Both the position numbers and the translations under genes were made by a program. From Leucogyrophana mollusca (taxonomy: Eukaryota > Basidiomycota > Agaricomycetes > Boletales): a stretch of DNA of 47,319 nucleotides. Where the stretch lies: NCBI GenBank assembly GCA_021014945.1, contig MU266549.1, positions 1 to 47,319 on the forward strand, read 5' to 3'. The notes below the pieces were generated by a model. That model was not told the origin of the DNA. It saw nothing but the letters and a program-made list of their open reading frames with translations, and did not search any database. This document shows positions 43,198 through 47,319 of the stretch, piece after piece. The stretch's first letter is position 1. The number at the start of each line of letters is the position of its first letter.

Positions 43198-45979
43198 CTA
43201 GTCTCGCCGAGTCTGGTCCTGCAGTGTTTCATAGCAGCTCTGCAATGATGCACACGGAGTTTTAGCATGTAATCGACGTAGTCTAGATGAGAGACGCACG
43301 AGCTCTTGGACTCTCAGAGCAATCTATCGACGCAATCAGAATAGCCTCAAATTCACAGAGAAAGTGACGAACCTCGGAACGCAGCCTCTTTATGTTGAGC
43401 CCAACGGAATCCGAGGTAAGCTCTCCTGTAAACGTCTTGTCATATCCTAAGCACATAGTGCTGCAATAAAAAGGGGCATACCGTTGTCCAATAACCGATC
43501 CATGATCGTTTCACGCAAGGGAGTAGTGTCTTCGATGGGAATGGAGGTATACCAAGGATTGACCACGCCCTGGGGTCCTGTGGAAGCCGGCACGCAGTTT
43601 AAGATCTAGCTGCACAAAAAGCAGACAAGCATCATAGCACCTTGAGATTCACAATCATCAATATGTTTGGCTGCCAAGTCGTCTTCGCCCACGTTTGCTA
43701 ATAGAACATCAAACCTCCCAGCAGCACGCAAATCGTCAATGTTCGGACTATCCACTCGTCCGATGGCGTCTCGCATGGCCGGCAAGCGGCTCGCCAGCCA
43801 TATTAGTTCCAAGACGCCTCCACTATTTACCGCATTGGCTTTGTGTGCATTTTCCGAGTCAGGGTATGTCATCCGAATTGCCAGTACCAAAAGGATGATA
43901 GAGGCGGAAAGTGCGAATGACAGCTATTCAGAGTGCGTGCGGTCAATTGTTGATCTGATGTGGCAAATAACTTACGGGAATCCAATTGATCTGCGAGCAA
44001 CAGTGTCAACACAATACCCAGTGACGATGCTTCCACATACATTTAATCTGGTCTCCAACACGAGCCGCGTGATTGTCGCTGAACCAACGGGGTGATCAAA
44101 GCCACCGCCGGCCTCGCCAAGCTGACCAGCTGTAACACAACAGCAGTTAGGCCCACTCGGGTGCAAGACGATCGTCATCCCAGCTATTACGACAGACCTG
44201 TCCATATCGTCGTTGCAAGTACTCGAGACACAGCCATTTCCATTTGGTCTACGGAAAGATTGAACGATGGGGTGGTGTTAGATGAATACAGGGGGTCGCG
44301 GACTAGAAATGGGTTGATTTGCGAGGAATCCATGCCTAGCAGTTGCATTAGGTACCTAGTAGATACAAGTCATCAATGAATAGGCGTGTGCTATGGGCGT
44401 GAATAGTCAAACTGACACATCCAGCATACTTGGCTGATAACCACATGCGTTGGGTAGGCCGGAAGCGGCATTGTATACCGTTTCATTAGCTTCACTAGCA
44501 CCACATATCGGATCGATATCGTCCAAGGGAGCCGTGTTAAATGGAACCTGAAACTACGCATGCAGTGAGTGCAAATAGTTAATGAAGAAATTCACGCACG
44601 CACCCATCCTTCATTTGATGTTAGTCGGGAGTCATCAAACATCCAATCTGGCGAAGCAAAGGTCCAATTGGATGAAACCGGTGCTTCGGAAGAACTGCTG
44701 AGGAGAGTGTTCGTTTGGGCGTCCACGATTGCGCTTGTGCGCAGAAGAGATACATTGCAGGTTACCCAGGACATATTTAATGTTGCAAAGGAGATGTTCG
44801 GGTGGACTGCGAAGCATGAGCGCAGAAAGCAACGGAAGAAAACGTATCTCACCGCCAGTAGATGCGTAGTAGGTCCAGTTCATAGGGATTGTTGAAGGGT
44901 CGACCACTGCAGCGCTCCCCGCTATGGCGGTAGTCACATAGAAATTGAGCACATTCTGAACAGATAGAGATAGCACACGAGGTCTCTAGGTGACGGAGTG
45001 AATGACATACCGCGGAAGTGGACGCATCTGTGTTGCATAGGACTTGGTCTTTCCCTGCACATAATCAAACAGCTATTAGCGTTTGGGAATTGCAAGACTA
45101 GCAAACACGCACACGGAACAAATGTCGAAACAAAATTTGTACCATGCTGGGTGCGAAACTGCGCTGGAGTCACTGTAGAGTTGTAAACCAGACCTGTGAC
45201 AAGGGCACAATCAGTGTTTATGCTTGTGGCATTGACATTGGCGTTGCCGATTCCCGAGTTGTCGAGCAGTACATCGTATACAATGCCATTCGCTAGCCCG
45301 GCATTGCCTATACCAGAAAGGTTGCCGACAGACGGTGCGAGCGATGAGATGGTACCCCAATCAAACGCTACAGAGTTGACTGAGGAATCAGGCCAACCGA
45401 TGGCGGTTGGGGCGGATGCTGTTACAGTGTTATTGAACGTTTGAAATTGGATGATGGACGACGAAGTGACGTGCAGCACAGAGATGTTTAGAAGGTATGC
45501 AGTGACGGATAATACTCCAAGCGGTGATGCGACGACCCTGGTTTGTTGCCAAAGGCCGTCAAGTGCAGCACCTAATCCACCCCAGGCTCCTGTTACATCG
45601 TGAATGGTGGTGAGCATCTGCCGCTGGGACAACCTGCGTAAAAGCGACACTCTCTGTGTTAGATACACCAGCAGAGCAGTGTAGATCTGGGGCCCCAGTA
45701 GGCCAATCACTGAGAAGGCCCTGATAATGAGATGACCTGACTCACAGTGTAGAATGCTTGCAACGAAGCGCTCAATGCGGCCGTCAGCACACCGGTTTTC
45801 GACGTAATGGGCACGACAACACTGTGCTCCGTATGACGGGCCGCGAGCCCCACAAGACAGAAGTGAAGCGCGATAAGCACGGCGTGGAGGCAATAACAAG
45901 TGCGGCGAAGGGATATTGAGAAGAGACCCGATCTCCCGCGAGGCAACCACTTATTGACTTTTGTATATTTATCGCTCAT
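43198..45979 (-). CDS. Copy E: membrane family, frame intact through the last span, C-terminus truncated
   Basis: Exons 45979-45746, 45686-45113, 45054-45011, 44955-44853, 44806-44604, 44553-44417, 44355-44198, 44129-44041, 43990-43976 and 43923-43653 fit with correct phases and match copy B sizes (234, 574, 103, 203, 158, 89, 15 and 271 nt are identical). At the exon 11 acceptor the sequence CAG-CTAGATC lacks one base found in A and B, so translation would stop after about 612 aa, before the ~70-residue tail. The downstream exons, ending TRRD-TAG at 43198, are still recognisable. The ATG is conserved. The protein may therefore work without its tail, or the gene may be recently damaged. The ectodomain keeps sequons (FNNT, NAT, NST). 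Confidence 0.65.
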
Positions 45980-47040
45980 AGATAGATGACCTATATATTG
46001 GTTCGATCCGTCAACCCAAAGCGTCCGAGAAAGCAGAGAGTATCTGACCGTCGAGCAGTGAGCCCTCTTCCTGTAAGGCTGACTGCGATGAAATCGAGGT
46101 GGGCATGTCTCAAGGACGTTGAGCGCGGAATAAGACTAGTGAAACGCTTTGAAGGGTGTGAACAGGACAAGACAACGTCGTTGCAAGGTATAAAAGTGAT
46201 GGTGGCCAAACCAAGAAACAAAAACCAAAAAAGCAAGTCGAAATGATGCATTAGATCATGATAGTGTTCTAAATCTACTTGGGGGAAGTGCCAGCTCATC
46301 AAGATATGATGAGACGGGCGCGACATCTACAATGACAATGTGGATGGTCTGTGAACAGCCCCCATAACTCCACCATCGCGTTTTTCGGGCATATAGGTGC
46401 GACTGCATCACTATTAATATGTAGGGGGTATCTCAGCGCGGAAGGCGGACAGATGGAATGGGTGCGCGGGATGATCAAGTACACGTCGATCTGGCGATGC
46501 CTCAGGAAGAATGATGTATCGTTCCAAATATATCTGGACCAAGGTAATAAATATGTCAGGGTGCTGGGGGGGATACGACATACCATTCTTAACGCACATC
46601 AAGAGACTACCACCCAAGTCCTCATAGTTCGTTAATCGGATTCGTCGTGCCCTTTCTAGCTTCCCGCAAGTCCACAGAGAGGCCTAGATACATCGATATG
46701 GTACTTATAGGCTGGGTGTTTCAGGTCTGGGAACGCAAACGACACCGCCCATCGATGGACGGGAGGCCAATCATGAAGTTACGACAAGCCAATTGAAGGC
46801 TGTGGTTCGGCAGATGCCGCGTCGCTTTAGTGACCGTTTCAGCGCGTATAGGACGACGCAGCCCTTGAGGTTGTTGGTGGCGAATGTGCTGTGACACCGA
46901 ACAAGCGCCATTCCGCCGGCCCAGCGCGAGTGATGGGGACACTTTTGGCCAGGCTGGACCTTTCGATGCGTGGTGGACCGATGCGTGGTGGACCCACTAA
47001 GACGCGGTTGATGAACAGACCCTTCAGTCAACTTTCACGC
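45980..47040 (+). pseudogene. Relic divergent partner element of copy E
   Basis: Downstream of the divergent TATAAAA the plus strand shows RGYLSAEGGQMEWVRGMIKY and NDVSFQIYLDQ (about 46430-46550), closely related to the minus-strand islands of copy B. It also shows DDAALEVVGGECAVTPNKRH (about 46850-46910). A TAG precedes the second island and frames shift between islands. No full gene can be assembled. Confidence 0.4.
46189..46195 (+). promoter_or_regulatory. TATAAAA box facing away from copy E
   Basis: Located about 213 bases from the copy E ATG, in the same position and orientation as in B and D. Confidence 0.5.
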
Positions 47041-47049
47041 TAATAGCGT

Positions 47050-47319
47050 AGCACCGAGGTGTACAAATGGTCATGTATGGCGTGTGGGCCGGCCGTCGGC
47101 CGACTGTGCTCAACATGTGGCGGCTGAGGGCGTATTATACATGTTGGCCGAGGTAAATGGTACAATTATGGCAGCACTAAATAATCATGTATAGCGTGGC
47201 GGCTGGCATTGACCTGTATGTCCAGGCCAAGAGTGTTCATGATGTGCCGGCCGAGGGTGATGGAGAATTGTTGCCATATATAAACCATCACTACAGGAAC
47301 ATTGGTAATGTATCGGCCG
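47050..47319 (+). repeat. Degenerate tandem repeat at window edge
   Basis: Words of the type CATGT(A)..GGC and GGCCGAGG recur at roughly 30-60 base intervals (47070, 47110, 47140, 47190, 47240), and two ~110-base blocks begin AAATGGT. The array is cut by the window end. Confidence 0.35.

Noticed and set aside
1..47319. CRISPR array or bacterial-type operon signals
   Set aside because: No regularly spaced identical repeats, and every supportable gene is spliced in eukaryotic fashion.

Overview
The window looks like nuclear DNA of a filamentous basidiomycete, probably an Agaricomycete. Genes are broken by many 45-70 nt GT-AG introns, there are no operons or Shine-Dalgarno sites, and several protein families (DUF6699-type protein, MAT-like HMG-box protein, multi-copy ectodomain membrane proteins, cyanovirin-N proteins) are typical of mushroom-forming fungi. 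All exon models were built by hand from splice signals, reading phase and comparison of paralogues within the window. No database search or transcript data were available. LAYOUT. (1) 1-11.1 kb: the 3' end of one copy (A) and two complete copies (B +, C -) of an uncharacterised large membrane-protein family, separated by decayed DNA and one unrecognised proline/arginine-rich gene at 6.5 kb. (2) 11.9-20 kb: an ordinary chromosomal stretch with three genes on the minus strand: the ER mannosyltransferase ALG12, a DUF6699 protein and an HMG-box transcription factor. (3) 22.6-29 kb: a tandem minus-strand array of five paralogues (four intact, one broken) built from 50-60 residue modules with an FGKYKG..LD.VPD.Y.W signature. 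Each module is one phase-0 exon ending in a Trp codon. This is the most novel-looking system here. (4) 29.3-31.5 kb: a head-to-head pair of secreted cyanovirin-N-type proteins with the same three-exon architecture. (5) 34.2-35.2 kb: a Pro/Ala-rich protein ending in an RNase H1 N-terminal-like domain. (6) 35.5-47.3 kb: two more membrane-family copies (D, E; minus strand), both damaged, among duplicated relic sequence, a minisatellite and a broken kinase fragment. HOW IT FITS. The membrane family sits in larger duplication units. Upstream of copies B, D and E lies a relic element in divergent orientation, with a conserved TATAAAA about 212 bp from the membrane gene start and facing away from it. 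A further relic copy at 33.3-34.2 kb stands without a membrane gene. The window therefore alternates a small conserved core (ALG12 to HMG-box) with fast-evolving, birth-and-death gene families on both sides.
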